NCBI GenBank assembly: GCA_965656875.1
Contig: CBFHMJ010000026.1
Coordinates: 124,001 to 188,000, forward strand
Direction: 5' to 3'
DNA from: CBFHMJ01 sp965656875
GTDB lineage: Bacteria > Pseudomonadota > Gammaproteobacteria > Enterobacterales > Alteromonadaceae
DNA length: 64,000 nt
Position numbers and translations under genes: made by a program. Each line of letters starts with the position of its first letter. Position 1 is the stretch's first letter. This document shows, in pieces, positions 34,263 to 42,799 of this stretch. The notes under the pieces were generated by a model. The model did not search any database and was not told the DNA's origin. It saw nothing but the letters and a program-made list of their open reading frames with translations.

Positions 34263-35066
34263 TTAGGGTGTAGTCTGTGCTGTCTCCGGCGCGGGTCGGG
34301 AGCTGAATTGTTCCAGCGGCATACGGTAAGCCGTTGCCTGATCGCCACCAAAGGCCGGATCTTCAATAAATTCGATGACTAATTCGCCGCTGGATGGAAG
34401 TTTTTCGTCCACAATAAACTGGAATTTGCGATGAGATAATTCGGTGTAAACCGCCAGCCCGTTGGTTTCATGAACTGGCTCGACAATCCCGGCGACACTC
34501 GCTTTTAATGCGCCATACACTGAACGATTACCTGAGCGATTTAACTGTAAATTCACTTCGGTGCGGCCATCGTCATATCGAATTAATTCAACGTCAGAAA
34601 TAGAAATTTTGGCGTTAAGATCGCCGTGACGAATGATCACGGGAATGGAATAGCGGATATTAGGGCGAACAACCACGCCTTGATTTTCTTCTGCGGGGGG
34701 TAATAGCGATTCCATCAGAATATGGCTACGGAACTCGCCTTGCTCAAGTCCTTTTCGTTTCAACATCACTCGAAAACTTTGATACAAATCGGGAGCAATA
34801 TTTTTGCCCATTCGCGGGCCGACACGAAGCAGTTGCCTGGCGGAATGTTCCAGACTTTCAACTTCATTAATATTGCCCAGTTCATCCATTTGCATATCAA
34901 TAATGCCAAGACGATAGGTTTGGAATTCTTTTGTTGGGTTAAAAATTCTGAATTCATCCCGATTATGTTTCGCATCTAACATAATACGAGGCTTATTGAC
35001 CGATAATGTATTTGCCTGGCTAATGACAGGCAGTAAGCAGGCTAGTAAAACAAGTAATTGTCTCAT
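34263..35066 (-). CDS. Periplasmic pilus-assembly chaperone (PapD-like)
   Basis: A 267-residue periplasmic protein with signal peptide MRQLLVLLACLLPVISQA. The N-terminal immunoglobulin-like domain has the chaperone pattern (INKPR-type start VNKPRIMLDAKHNRDEFRIFN, ARQLLRVGPR, QSFRVMLKRKG), and a second beta domain follows (KISISDVELIRYDDGRTEVNLQL). It resembles chaperones of non-classical fimbrial systems more than FimC/PapD. It lies between the pilin-like genes and the usher; a strong hairpin (35099-35122) separates it from the subunit genes. Confidence 0.75.
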   Translation of the reverse strand: MRQLLVLLACLLPVISQANTLSVNKPRIMLDAKHNRDEFRIFNPTKEFQTYRLGIIDMQMDELGNINEVESLEHSARQLLRVGPRMGKNIAPDLYQSFRVMLKRKGLEQGEFRSHILMESLLPPAEENQGVVVRPNIRYSIPVIIRHGDLNAKISISDVELIRYDDGRTEVNLQLNRSGNRSVYGALKASVAGIVEPVHETNGLAVYTELSHRKFQFIVDEKLPSSGELVIEFIEDPAFGGDQATAYRMPLEQFSSRPAPETAQTTP

Positions 35067-35098
35067 GGTGTTGTACCTTCGTGGTTACTCCATAAATA

Positions 35099-35122
35099 GG
35101 GTAGTCAGCGTACTGACTACCC
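35099..35122 (-). promoter_or_regulatory. Hairpin between the pilin-like genes and the chaperone gene
   Basis: A perfect 10-bp stem GGGTAGTCAG/CTGACTACCC with a 4-base loop and no T-tract, 22 bases after the second subunit gene. It probably protects the 3' end of the subunit mRNA or partly attenuates transcription into the chaperone and usher, giving more subunit than assembly protein. This role is inferred. Confidence 0.6.
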
Positions 35123-35144
35123 GGTTGCCAGGTGTTAACGGGGG

Positions 35145-35657
35145 TTAGTTATAGGCGGCTGTGATTGAAAAGGTAAACGTGGTGTTTTTCGTTTCAACTT
35201 CAGCTGGATCAACTAGTTCAAGGAAACCATATACATAGTCACGGGCCTGTCCAGAGCTGCTAAGTGTATGGTTTTTAGAAGTAACTGACGTATCAGATGG
35301 ATGAAATGCAGGAGTAAAAGCTAAGCCATTTACAGTTAACGGGCCGCTAAGTGAAATATTCACGGGTGCCAAAACGGAACCGTTAATATCATAAGTGCCG
35401 TAATAACGATTCGATGAGTTTATATTAACTCCACGACATAACTCGTTACCACCTGAATTTGTATGGCATGTGGCACCTGCTTTAGTTGAACCATCAACAA
35501 CAATTGTTGGGAATTTAACTGGTGAGACTTGAGATACTTTCAGGTTTCCGATGTTGTTATTCACGTCAACATTGACATCAAATGTATATGTATTTGCAAA
35601 TGCCGAAGCTGACATACCTAAAGTAGTTAATAGTGCAGTCAATAATTTAGTTTTCAT
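35145..35657 (-). CDS. DUF4402-like pilin-type surface subunit, copy 2
   Basis: A 170-residue secreted beta-sandwich protein with signal peptide ending SAFA. It shares most of its sequence with the gene at 35682-36194: GNLKVSQVSPVKFPTI, VDGSTKAGATCHTNSGG, APVNISLSGPLTVNGLAFTP, and the C-terminus DYVYGFLELVDPAEVETKNT. Two cysteines (GATCHT, ELCRG) are conserved and may form a disulphide. The pattern fits DUF4402-type pilus subunits assembled by a chaperone and usher. It lies 24 bases after copy 1. Confidence 0.75.
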   Translation of the reverse strand: MKTKLLTALLTTLGMSASAFANTYTFDVNVDVNNNIGNLKVSQVSPVKFPTIVVDGSTKAGATCHTNSGGNELCRGVNINSSNRYYGTYDINGSVLAPVNISLSGPLTVNGLAFTPAFHPSDTSVTSKNHTLSSSGQARDYVYGFLELVDPAEVETKNTTFTFSITAAYN

Positions 35658-35681
35658 ATTTCTTCCTTAATTGTTAGTTCA

Positions 35682-36194
35682 CTACTCGTAAGTCGCTGTG
35701 ATGTTGAAGTTGAATACAGTGTTTTTGGTTTCAACTTTAGTTGGATCAACTAATTCAAGGAAGCCATAGACATAATCGGATTTGTTACCAGAGCTATTTA
35801 GTGAGTGAGAAGCTGAGGTATCTTCTGTGTCAGAACCACTGAATGATGGGGTGAATTTAAGGCCATTAACTACTGTGTCACCGCTAAGAGTGATATTAAA
35901 TGGCGCATATTTTGAGCCAGATATTGTGAAATATCCTCCGCGACGAGAGGTGCTTCCAGCAGAAACACCACGGCACAAACTGTCAGAACCACTGTTTGTA
36001 TGACACGTAGCTCCAATTTTCGTTGAACCATCAACCGTTATAGCCGGGAACGTAACTGGTAGGTTTTGCGTTACCACCAGATTCCCTGAGTTATTTTGTA
36101 TATCCACATCGACATCAAAACTGTACGAATTCGCCAATGCCGTTCCTGAGACTAACGCCGCAGCGATAGCGCCCGAAATTAATAAAGATTTCAT
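35682..36194 (-). CDS. DUF4402-like pilin-type surface subunit, copy 1
   Basis: A 170-residue secreted protein with signal peptide MKSLLISGAIAAALVSGTALA, then the same beta-rich domain and cysteine pair as copy 2 (VDGSTKIGATCHTNSGS, DSLCRGV, APFNITLSGDTVVNGLKFTP, DYVYGFLELVDPTKVETKNT). It is the first gene of the minus-strand locus subunit-subunit-chaperone-small protein-usher. TGAGGAAA Shine-Dalgarno. Copies 1 and 2 arose by tandem duplication and have diverged most in the middle loops. Confidence 0.75.
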   Translation of the reverse strand: MKSLLISGAIAAALVSGTALANSYSFDVDVDIQNNSGNLVVTQNLPVTFPAITVDGSTKIGATCHTNSGSDSLCRGVSAGSTSRRGGYFTISGSKYAPFNITLSGDTVVNGLKFTPSFSGSDTEDTSASHSLNSSGNKSDYVYGFLELVDPTKVETKNTVFNFNITATYE

Positions 36195-36583
36195 TAGATT
36201 TCCTCAATAAGCCCTGACGCCAAATCATTTACCGCCAGAGATAATTGCAAAAATTGCTTCTGGTAATTCATAAAAGTCACCAGAAATTCCCAAATGAATT
36301 AAATGTTCTTAATTCGGGAAATATTTTTAGATCAGTTTGACCCAATATGCAAACAAAAAATAAAGAAACGTAAACTAGAAATATTAAATGTCAAAAAAGT
36401 TAAATATTTGATTTTTGGTGAAGAGTCGTTATATGAGGAGTTTGTGTATAAAAAGATGCTTATAAAAGAAAGCCTTAGCTGAGAGTCGTTTTATGCACAG
36501 CTAAGGCTTGTCGTTTTTATCCGTGAACTACACGGGGGATAAAAAAGTTAGATGAAACTTTTTTAAAATCGCTATTTGCTAAA
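36195..36583. other. Upstream region of the pilin-like operon with terminator hairpin
   Basis: About 390 AT-rich bases between the subunit operon and the M2 peptidase gene, both on the minus strand. The 12-bp inverted repeat AAGCCTTAGCTG/CAGCTAAGGCTT (36470-36509) with T-rich flanks is the likely terminator of the peptidase gene. A convincing promoter for the subunit operon was not identified, although TTGACA-like boxes occur. Confidence 0.55.
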
Positions 36584-38428
36584 TTACCAGCCGCACTGAC
36601 GACCTTTATTTTGCTCATCCAGCCAGGTTTGTAATGGTGCAAAGTAATCAAGAATTGCTGTTGCATCCATATCAGGGCTACCCGTTAAAGATGCTAAAGC
36701 TTCCTGCCACGGACGGCTTGAACCCATTTGCAACATTTTCTCCAGTGCTGCGCCTGCTTCTTTACTGTTGTAGATCGAACAACGATGGATCGGACCTTCA
36801 TTACCCGCCATTTTGCACAGCTCGCGGTGAAGTTGGAACTGAAGGATATGCGCCAGGAAGTAACGGGTATAAGGCGTGTTTGCCGGAACATGGTATTTTG
36901 CGCCTGGGTCGAAATCGTTTTCAGAACGCGGGATTGGAGCCATCACGCCCTGATATTCTTCACGCAATTCCCACCACGCTTTATTGTATTCTGCTGGTGT
37001 GATTTCACCGGAGAAAACTTTCCAGCGCCATTGGTCAACCATTAAGCCAAAAGGAATAAATGCGACTTTATCCAACGCCATACTTAACAGTAAGCCGATA
37101 TCTTTAGACTCGTCTGGTACTTTATCCAGTAAACCAATTTCTTTCAGGTAACCCGGCGTGACTGATAAGGCAATGGTATCACCAATGGCTTCATGGAAAC
37201 CGTCGTTTGCACTGTCCTGATAGAAGGTTGGTTGCTGATTGTAAGCACGTTGATAGAAGTTATGGCCTAGCTCATGGTGAACAGTTGAGAAGTGCGAGCC
37301 ATTGATTTGAATACATTGCTTGATTCGAACATCGTTCATTGAATCAATAGACCAGGCCGACGGATGACAAACCACGTCGCGATCTTTTGGTTTTTTGAAT
37401 AGTGAACGCTCCCAGAAAGTGTCTGGCAATGGTTCAAAACCGATTGAGGTAAAGAAGCGCTCAGCACCTTTCACCATATCGGTTTCGCTGTAATTCGCTT
37501 TTTTCAGCAGGTCGGTTACATCGTAACCCGGGTCTGCATTGTCCGGTGCAACCAGCTCGAACACATTTTCCCAGGATTGCGCCCACATATTTCCAACAAG
37601 GTGAGCCGGAATAGGCTGGTTCTGTGGCACTTTATCCGTGCCATATTTTTCACCCAGTTCAGCACGAACATGACAATGTAATGCGTTGTACAATGGTTTT
37701 ACCTGGCCCCACAAGCGATCAAGCTCTTTCGCGAAATCATCCGCTGGCATGTCATATTTTGAACGCCACATGGCACCAGTATCGGCGTAACCCATTTCGC
37801 GAGCGCCTTCGTTGGTCAATACCACTTGTTGCTCGTATAACTCACGCATCGGTGGAGAAATTGTGCGCCAGCCCTGCCAGACATCCAGTAATTCGTCGTA
37901 ATCCTGAGAGTTCGCCATGATCAATGACATTTCACCCAGTGATAAACAAGTGTCGGTGTCTTTACGGCAATATTTACCTTTACCGTAAGTACCGTTCAAT
38001 TCAGTTACGATACGAGAAAGTTCAGCCGTTTTTTCTGCGTCTGCCGGAGAAGGCAGCACCAGGGCTAGTTTGATTTTGTCGAGTTTACGGCGGGTGTCGG
38101 CGTCCAGCTCTAAATCGTTAAAACGGTTGGCTTCATTTGCCATGCGCACAACGGCTTCCGTCATTTTCTGGTTAGCCTTAGCGGCGAGGGCAGACGTATC
38201 TTCAGTGATAAAGTTCTGGTAAACCCATTCAACCTGGCTCACTTCATTGATCCGTGCTAACAGTTCTTTGTCAGACTTCGCCACGAAAGCTTTTGCTTCA
38301 GCAATCGTTGGTTTTGCAGCAACGCTTGCTGTTTCTGACTTTTCTGTGGTGCTGTTACATGCAGACAATGTAAGGCTGGCAATAACGGCACCAGCTATCA
38401 ATGAGTATTTGGTTTTTGTTTTTATCAT
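36584..38428 (-). CDS. M2 family (angiotensin-converting-enzyme-like) peptidyl-dipeptidase lipoprotein
   Basis: A 614-residue zinc metallopeptidase of the ACE/M2 family, which removes C-terminal dipeptides from oligopeptides. The start at 38428 is chosen because it gives a lipoprotein signal, KYSLIAGAVIASLTLSAC, so the enzyme is probably anchored in the outer membrane facing the periplasm; a longer frame to 38557 lacks sense. The zinc site is HHELGH with His385, Glu386 and His389, and the third ligand is Glu413 in FHEAIGD, with the same spacing as in mammalian ACE. Other family blocks are CIQINGSHFSTVHHELGH and SANDGFHEAIGDTIALS. It is transcribed alone. Confidence 0.93.
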   Translation of the reverse strand: MIKTKTKYSLIAGAVIASLTLSACNSTTEKSETASVAAKPTIAEAKAFVAKSDKELLARINEVSQVEWVYQNFITEDTSALAAKANQKMTEAVVRMANEANRFNDLELDADTRRKLDKIKLALVLPSPADAEKTAELSRIVTELNGTYGKGKYCRKDTDTCLSLGEMSLIMANSQDYDELLDVWQGWRTISPPMRELYEQQVVLTNEGAREMGYADTGAMWRSKYDMPADDFAKELDRLWGQVKPLYNALHCHVRAELGEKYGTDKVPQNQPIPAHLVGNMWAQSWENVFELVAPDNADPGYDVTDLLKKANYSETDMVKGAERFFTSIGFEPLPDTFWERSLFKKPKDRDVVCHPSAWSIDSMNDVRIKQCIQINGSHFSTVHHELGHNFYQRAYNQQPTFYQDSANDGFHEAIGDTIALSVTPGYLKEIGLLDKVPDESKDIGLLLSMALDKVAFIPFGLMVDQWRWKVFSGEITPAEYNKAWWELREEYQGVMAPIPRSENDFDPGAKYHVPANTPYTRYFLAHILQFQLHRELCKMAGNEGPIHRCSIYNSKEAGAALEKMLQMGSSRPWQEALASLTGSPDMDATAILDYFAPLQTWLDEQNKGRQCGW

Positions 38429-38570
38429 GATGGTATTCCAGGAGTTTAAAGTTGGAAGGAACATAAAACGCGAGCCAGTATATAGCAGAGCGGGGGCAAT
38501 ACCAATTCGCCAAAGTGAGTAGTTGCATACCATTGTGCATTGAGTATTCATTGTCACAAACGACAGACAT

Positions 38571-38605
38571 AAAAAAAGCCCGGAGGTTAGTGAGGCCGCC
38601 GGGCT
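38571..38605 (-). terminator. Minus-strand terminator with no upstream gene
   Basis: On the minus strand AGCCCGG/CCGGGCT with a 15-base loop is followed by seven T. The nearest minus-strand gene upstream is beyond the plus-strand psrA, so this element may end a small RNA (see 38571-38667). Confidence 0.7.
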
Positions 38606-38667
38606 ATAAAGATAGATAGAAAATGTCCAAACATTCTGTACACAAGTAATCCAGGGAGAGAATTAAC
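38571..38667 (-). ncRNA. Candidate small RNA ahead of the M2 peptidase gene
   Basis: A weak promoter-like pair on the minus strand (TTGTAA, 16 bp, TATACG) would start a transcript near 38667 that ends at the orphan terminator, giving about 97 nt. It has no coding potential that I can see. This is a guess from terminator placement. Confidence 0.2.
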
Positions 38668-38854
38668 TTGTTACGTATACTCTGACTGTTAAATGTTACA
38701 AGAGTTCACTCCAGGACTAAAAAAATTCAAAATTATTCGGAGAAAGACGAGTAATAAAATTATCGATAAAAAATAATGTTTTATAAAACAATCTATTAAA
38801 ACGGATTTTTAAACATAAATGTATTATTTAGAACATGATAATATCCTGACCTTC

Positions 38855-38883
38855 TTGACAAGATTTGCCTTTATCCGTAAATT
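38855..38883 (+). promoter_or_regulatory. Sigma-70 promoter of psrA
   Basis: A perfect TTGACA (38855-38860), a 17-bp spacer and TAAATT (38878-38883) predict a start near 38890, just 27 bases before the psrA ATG. Confidence 0.75.
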
Positions 38884-38913
38884 TCAAACACCTGTTTAAA
38901 CCGAGCGTTTGAA
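38883..38913 (+). promoter_or_regulatory. PsrA-type operator overlapping the psrA start site
   Basis: CAAAC-ACCT-GTTTA (38885-38898) fits the Pseudomonas PsrA pattern (G/C)AAAC-N(2-4)-GTTT(G/C), and a second half-spaced copy TAAAC-CGAGC-GTTTG follows. The outer arms TTCAAAC and GTTTGAA are a perfect inverted repeat. The site covers the expected transcription start, so negative autoregulation is likely. Confidence 0.65.
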
Positions 38914-38916
38914 TTT

Positions 38917-39621
38917 ATGGCAAACCGCCGTTCCACTAAATTAAAAATCCTTGATGCAGCAGAAGAACTGTTTGCCGAAAGTGGCTTTGCAGACACCTCT
39001 CTACGACAAATAACGCAGAAAGCTGAGGTGAATCTGGCATCGGTTAATTATCATTTCGGTTCTAAGAAAGAACTGATCCAGTCAGTACTGGAACGTTACC
39101 TGAGTGTCTTCGTGCCAAAACTGGATTTAGAACTTCGTAAACTGGAGAACCGCCAACCTGCACCGAATCTTGAGCAGGTCTTTTCCGTTTTTATTAAACC
39201 ACTACTGGAACTTAATGAACTAAAGTCATCCGGTACATCAATTTTCCTTCACTTATTAGGTCGTGGTTATACCGATAGCCAGGGTCACTTACGCTGGTAC
39301 TTCGTGACGCATTACGGTGATGTTTTGCAACGTTTTGTTGATCTGGTTCAGCAAGCGTACCCAGAACTTCCCGCCGTAGAAATCTTCTGGCGTCTACACT
39401 TCACCTTAGGCACGGTTGTTTTCGCGATGGCCTCCAGCGAAGCCTTGATTGATATTTCCGAAGCCGATTTCAGTGAAACGATTTCGATTGAAGGCGTAGT
39501 AAAGCGGGTGATTCCTTATATTGCATCGGGCGTGGCTGCGCCGTATGCGTCACCAGCACAATTAACACCGATTGACTTATTAGTGGATGTCGCTAAACGC
39601 ACTGCAACCAGCGACAGCTAA
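38917..39621 (+). CDS. psrA: TetR-family fatty-acid-responsive regulator PsrA-like
   Basis: A 234-residue TetR regulator. The HTH is at the N-terminus: STKLKILDAAEELFAESGFADTSLRQIT, then AEVNLASVNYHFGSKKELI. The ligand domain has FLHLLGRGYTDSQGHLRWYF and FWRLHFTLGTVVFAMASSEALI, close to Pseudomonas PsrA, which derepresses beta-oxidation genes on binding long-chain acyl-CoA or fatty acid. The ATG has only a weak Shine-Dalgarno. The fadE gene follows 42 bases later on the same strand, in agreement with the role, and an operator matching PsrA lies in the promoter. Confidence 0.85.
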   Translation: MANRRSTKLKILDAAEELFAESGFADTSLRQITQKAEVNLASVNYHFGSKKELIQSVLERYLSVFVPKLDLELRKLENRQPAPNLEQVFSVFIKPLLELNELKSSGTSIFLHLLGRGYTDSQGHLRWYFVTHYGDVLQRFVDLVQQAYPELPAVEIFWRLHFTLGTVVFAMASSEALIDISEADFSETISIEGVVKRVIPYIASGVAAPYASPAQLTPIDLLVDVAKRTATSDS

Positions 39622-39663
39622 ACCGAATTTAATTTTTGTTTTTAAACACTTAAGGTAGTAACG

Positions 39664-41973
39664 ATGACGTTTATATTAGTCCTTATTCTCATAGCACTGG
39701 TTGTAGTGTTGGGAGTTGCTGACATTCGCCGCGAGCGAGTGACCCGTCCTGTCTTTATGTTCTTCAAAAAGATCCTGCCGCCAATGTCTTCGACTGAGCG
39801 CGAAGCAATGGAATCAGGTGATGTCTGGTGGGATGGCGACCTGTTCTCTGGTAAGCCTGACTGGAAGAAGTTACATCAACTACCTAAGCCTGAACTGAAT
39901 GCCCGTGAACAAGCGTTCATGGACAACCAGGTCGAAACACTATTAGGCATGTTGGATGATTTTAAAATTGTTCAGGACGACAGAGATCTGCCAACAGAGG
40001 TTTGGGATTATCTGAAGAAAGAAGGTTTCTTCTCAATGATCATTCCTCAGCAGTACGGCGGCCTTGAGTTCTCAGCGATTGCAAACTCAACGATTGTATC
40101 TCGCATTTCAACCCGAAGCTTAACCGCTGCGGTGTCGGTCATGGTGCCAAATTCACTCGGCCCGGGTGAATTACTATTAAAGTATGGAACGCAAGAACAA
40201 CGTGATCACTGGTTACCTCGTTTATCAAATGGTCAGGATGTTCCTTGTTTTGCACTGACAGGACCAGAAGCTGGCTCAGATGCTGGTGGTATTCCAGATA
40301 TTGGTACTGTGTGTAGAGGTGAATTCAACGGTGAAGAAGTATTGGGTATTCGCGTTAGCTGGAGCAAGCGTTACATCACGTTAGCACCGGTTGCGACAGT
40401 ACTGGGTCTGGCGTTCAAATTATACGATCCAGACGGTTTACTGGGTGACGAGAAAGATATCGGTATTACCTGTGCCCTGATCCCAACGGATCACGACGGT
40501 GTTCAGATTGGTGACCGTCATTTCCCAATGAATCTGGCGTTCATGAATGGAACTACATACGGTGAAGACGTCTTTATTCCAATGGACTGGGTTATTGGTG
40601 GACAATCTTACGTGGGTCGCGGCTGGCGTATGCTGGTGGAATGTTTATCAGCAGGCCGTGGTATTTCGCTACCGGCACTAAGTACTGCGAGTGGTCACCT
40701 GGCGTCACGTATGACAGGCGCATATGCCTATGTTCGTAAACAATTCGGCATGTCAATTGGCCGTTTTGAAGGTGTGCAGGAATCAATGGCTCGCATTGGT
40801 GGTTCAACGTATACCCTTGAATCGATGCGTAAAATGACGGCAGGTGCGATTGATTTACATATCAGCCCGTCAGTTGTTACTGCGATTGCTAAATACCACA
40901 TGACTGAACTGGGTCGTGAAGTTATTAACGATTCAATGGATATTCATGCCGGTAAAGGCATTCAGGTAGGACCGAAAAACTATTTGGCTCACGCCTACAT
41001 GGGCATTCCAATCTCAATCACCGTTGAAGGCGCAAATATCCTGACACGTAACCTGATGATTTTCGGTCAGGGCGCAACACGCTGTCACCCTTACGTACTG
41101 GCAGAAATGGAAGCTGCGGCGAACCCTGATTTTGAACAAGGTCTGAAACAGTTTGATGAACTGCTGGTTAAACACGTTCAGTTCGCAACGGGCAACGTTG
41201 TTATGTCACTGGTTAACGGCCTGACATTTGGTTTACTGAACAGCTCACCCGTTGCTGGTGAAACGGCTAAATACTACAAACAGCTTAGCCGTATGAGCCG
41301 TGGCCTTGCGCTATGTGCTGACTTCTCAATGTTGGTGATGGGTGGTGAACTGAAACGTAAAGAAATGATTTCTGCACGTTTAGGGGATGTACTGAGCCAT
41401 CTATATATTGCGTCATCTGTATTGAAACGCTACGAAGATGAAGGTCGTCAGGTATCTGATTTACCATTCGTTCACTACAGCCTGCAACGTTCGCTGTATG
41501 AAATGGGTAAAGCATTCGACGGTTTCTTCCAGAACTTCCCGGTTAAAACCATTGGTTTATTACTTCGCGGTTTAATCTTCCCACTGGGCAACCATTACAA
41601 AATGCCAGGTGACGAGATTGCACAACAAATCTGTGAAGCAATGTTGAAACCAGGCGTTATGCGTGACCGTTTAACACATCTTTGTTATTTCGGTGACGAA
41701 AACGATCTAACGGGCCACGTAGAGCACGCTTTCACCGCAATGGTAGACGCAGAACCTGTGTTTAAGAAAGTTGCAAAAGCGCAACGTGATGGCACGATTG
41801 AAAAAGTTTTAACGCCTTCAGCGGCAATTGATAAAGCGGCTGAACTGAATATTATCAACGAAGCGGAACATGCACAGTTAAAACGTGCAGAAAAACTTCG
41901 TTGGGAAGCAATTAATGTTGACAGTTTCGCTCCAGAGATCCTAAATAAGGGGGGTGTTAAGCTGGACGCTTAA
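39664..41973 (+). CDS. fadE: Acyl-CoA dehydrogenase FadE
   Basis: First enzyme of fatty-acid beta-oxidation, an FAD enzyme at the inner membrane. The 769-residue protein begins with a membrane anchor (FILVLILIALVVVLGVAD), then the long FadE-type N-terminal part, the acyl-CoA dehydrogenase core (FFSMIIPQQYGGLEFSA, FALTGPEAGSDAGGIPD, GGQSYVGRGWRMLVECLSAG, GKGIQVGPKNYLAHAYMGIP, VEGANILTRNLMIFGQGA) and the FadE-specific C-terminal DUF1974 region. It is slightly shorter than the E. coli protein (814). TAAGG precedes the ATG. Probably co-transcribed with psrA and controlled by it. Confidence 0.95.
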   Translation: MTFILVLILIALVVVLGVADIRRERVTRPVFMFFKKILPPMSSTEREAMESGDVWWDGDLFSGKPDWKKLHQLPKPELNAREQAFMDNQVETLLGMLDDFKIVQDDRDLPTEVWDYLKKEGFFSMIIPQQYGGLEFSAIANSTIVSRISTRSLTAAVSVMVPNSLGPGELLLKYGTQEQRDHWLPRLSNGQDVPCFALTGPEAGSDAGGIPDIGTVCRGEFNGEEVLGIRVSWSKRYITLAPVATVLGLAFKLYDPDGLLGDEKDIGITCALIPTDHDGVQIGDRHFPMNLAFMNGTTYGEDVFIPMDWVIGGQSYVGRGWRMLVECLSAGRGISLPALSTASGHLASRMTGAYAYVRKQFGMSIGRFEGVQESMARIGGSTYTLESMRKMTAGAIDLHISPSVVTAIAKYHMTELGREVINDSMDIHAGKGIQVGPKNYLAHAYMGIPISITVEGANILTRNLMIFGQGATRCHPYVLAEMEAAANPDFEQGLKQFDELLVKHVQFATGNVVMSLVNGLTFGLLNSSPVAGETAKYYKQLSRMSRGLALCADFSMLVMGGELKRKEMISARLGDVLSHLYIASSVLKRYEDEGRQVSDLPFVHYSLQRSLYEMGKAFDGFFQNFPVKTIGLLLRGLIFPLGNHYKMPGDEIAQQICEAMLKPGVMRDRLTHLCYFGDENDLTGHVEHAFTAMVDAEPVFKKVAKAQRDGTIEKVLTPSAAIDKAAELNIINEAEHAQLKRAEKLRWEAINVDSFAPEILNKGGVKLDA

Positions 41974-42000
41974 TCCTGAAACAAACCTGATTGCACAACT

Positions 42001-42032
42001 AAAAAGGCACTCCATTCCAGAGTGCCTTTTTT
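42001..42032 (+). terminator. Intrinsic terminator after fadE
   Basis: AAAAAGGCACTC/GAGTGCCTTTTTT with a 7-base loop, ending in six T. Confidence 0.92.
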
Positions 42033-42225
42033 AATGCAAAAATTTCGATGTCTGACCGGGTGTTCGATAAAAAAATAGCGTTTAGTCAGGCCATTCGTTG
42101 ATAACGCCGCACAGAGAATATTTTGTGTCTCGCGTGGTTTTTAACCGTTCTGTGGCGGATTCTGATTGAATGATAATCAGGTTGATTTAAAACTAAGCAA
42201 ACGGAAAAAAATTGAAAAAAAAGGC

Positions 42226-42254
42226 TTTACATTCAAAGGCTACCTCCTTAATAT
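42226..42254 (+). promoter_or_regulatory. Sigma-70 promoter of tRNA-Ser
   Basis: TTTACA (42226-42231), 17 bp and TAATAT (42249-42254) with a GC-rich discriminator (GCGCCCC), 15 bases before the tRNA. Confidence 0.85.
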
Positions 42255-42269
42255 GCGCCCCATCAACGC

Positions 42270-42360
42270 GGAGAGATGGCTGAGTGGTTGAAAGCACCGG
42301 TCTTGAAAACCGGCATACGTTAATAGCGTATCTAGGGTTCAAATCCCTATCTCTCCGCCA
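42270..42360 (+). tRNA. tRNA-Ser (TGA)
   Basis: A 91-nt class II tRNA with acceptor GGAGAGA/TCTCTCC, anticodon stem CCGGT/ACCGG, loop CTTGAAA (anticodon TGA), long variable arm CATACGTTAATAGCGTATC, T-loop TTCAAAT and an encoded CCA. It is a single-gene unit with its own promoter and terminator. The AT-rich accessory module begins directly downstream, which makes this 3' end a plausible integration target, but no repeated att site was found. Confidence 0.97.
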
Positions 42361-42370
42361 CTTCATTCTT

Positions 42371-42402
42371 AAAAGCCTGCTGATTTATCAGCGGGCTTTT
42401 TT
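42371..42402 (+). terminator. Intrinsic terminator after tRNA-Ser
   Basis: AAAAGCCTGCTGAT/ATCAGCGGGCTTTT (one mismatch) with a 2-base loop and a following T-tract. Confidence 0.88.
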
Positions 42403-42799
42403 CATTTTTGGGCTGACAAAAGTAATCCTTTTTCAGTGGTCAAACTACAGAAAATTCAAATGCTCCTACCCAACGCAGACGTTGGAAAGCGATATAGCTA
42501 ATAAAGCTATTTTCTAGTCTGGTTTATTAAGAACAAAGCGAGCCATTTGATTGGATAACCAGGTTATAGCTGCATGAAGGCGGCCGTCCTTCTGAAAAAT
42601 GACTATCTAATTTTGATTTCCTCCTTAAGCTCTACCGCCTCTCTTATTGTTTTTCTATGAAAAATGTCATATTGAACATTCTTAAAACCAAGGGTTGATT
42701 TAAAAAATATAGTACCCATATAAGGTTTGTTGATCTAATGCTGTCCTAAATCAGTTATTGAAAATTAGTCTGCAACATAACTTTGTAATGGGTGGAACT
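42403..42799. other. AT-rich spacer between tRNA-Ser and the hydroxymethylase gene
   Basis: About 400 bases with no supported gene. It marks the shift to AT-rich composition. A small hairpin ATAGCT/AGCTAT lies near 42495. No integrase remnant or repeat of the tRNA 3' end was seen. Confidence 0.4.

Noticed and set aside
42284..42517. 77-codon plus-strand ORF across tRNA-Ser
   Set aside because: It overlaps the tRNA and its terminator and has no coding character.
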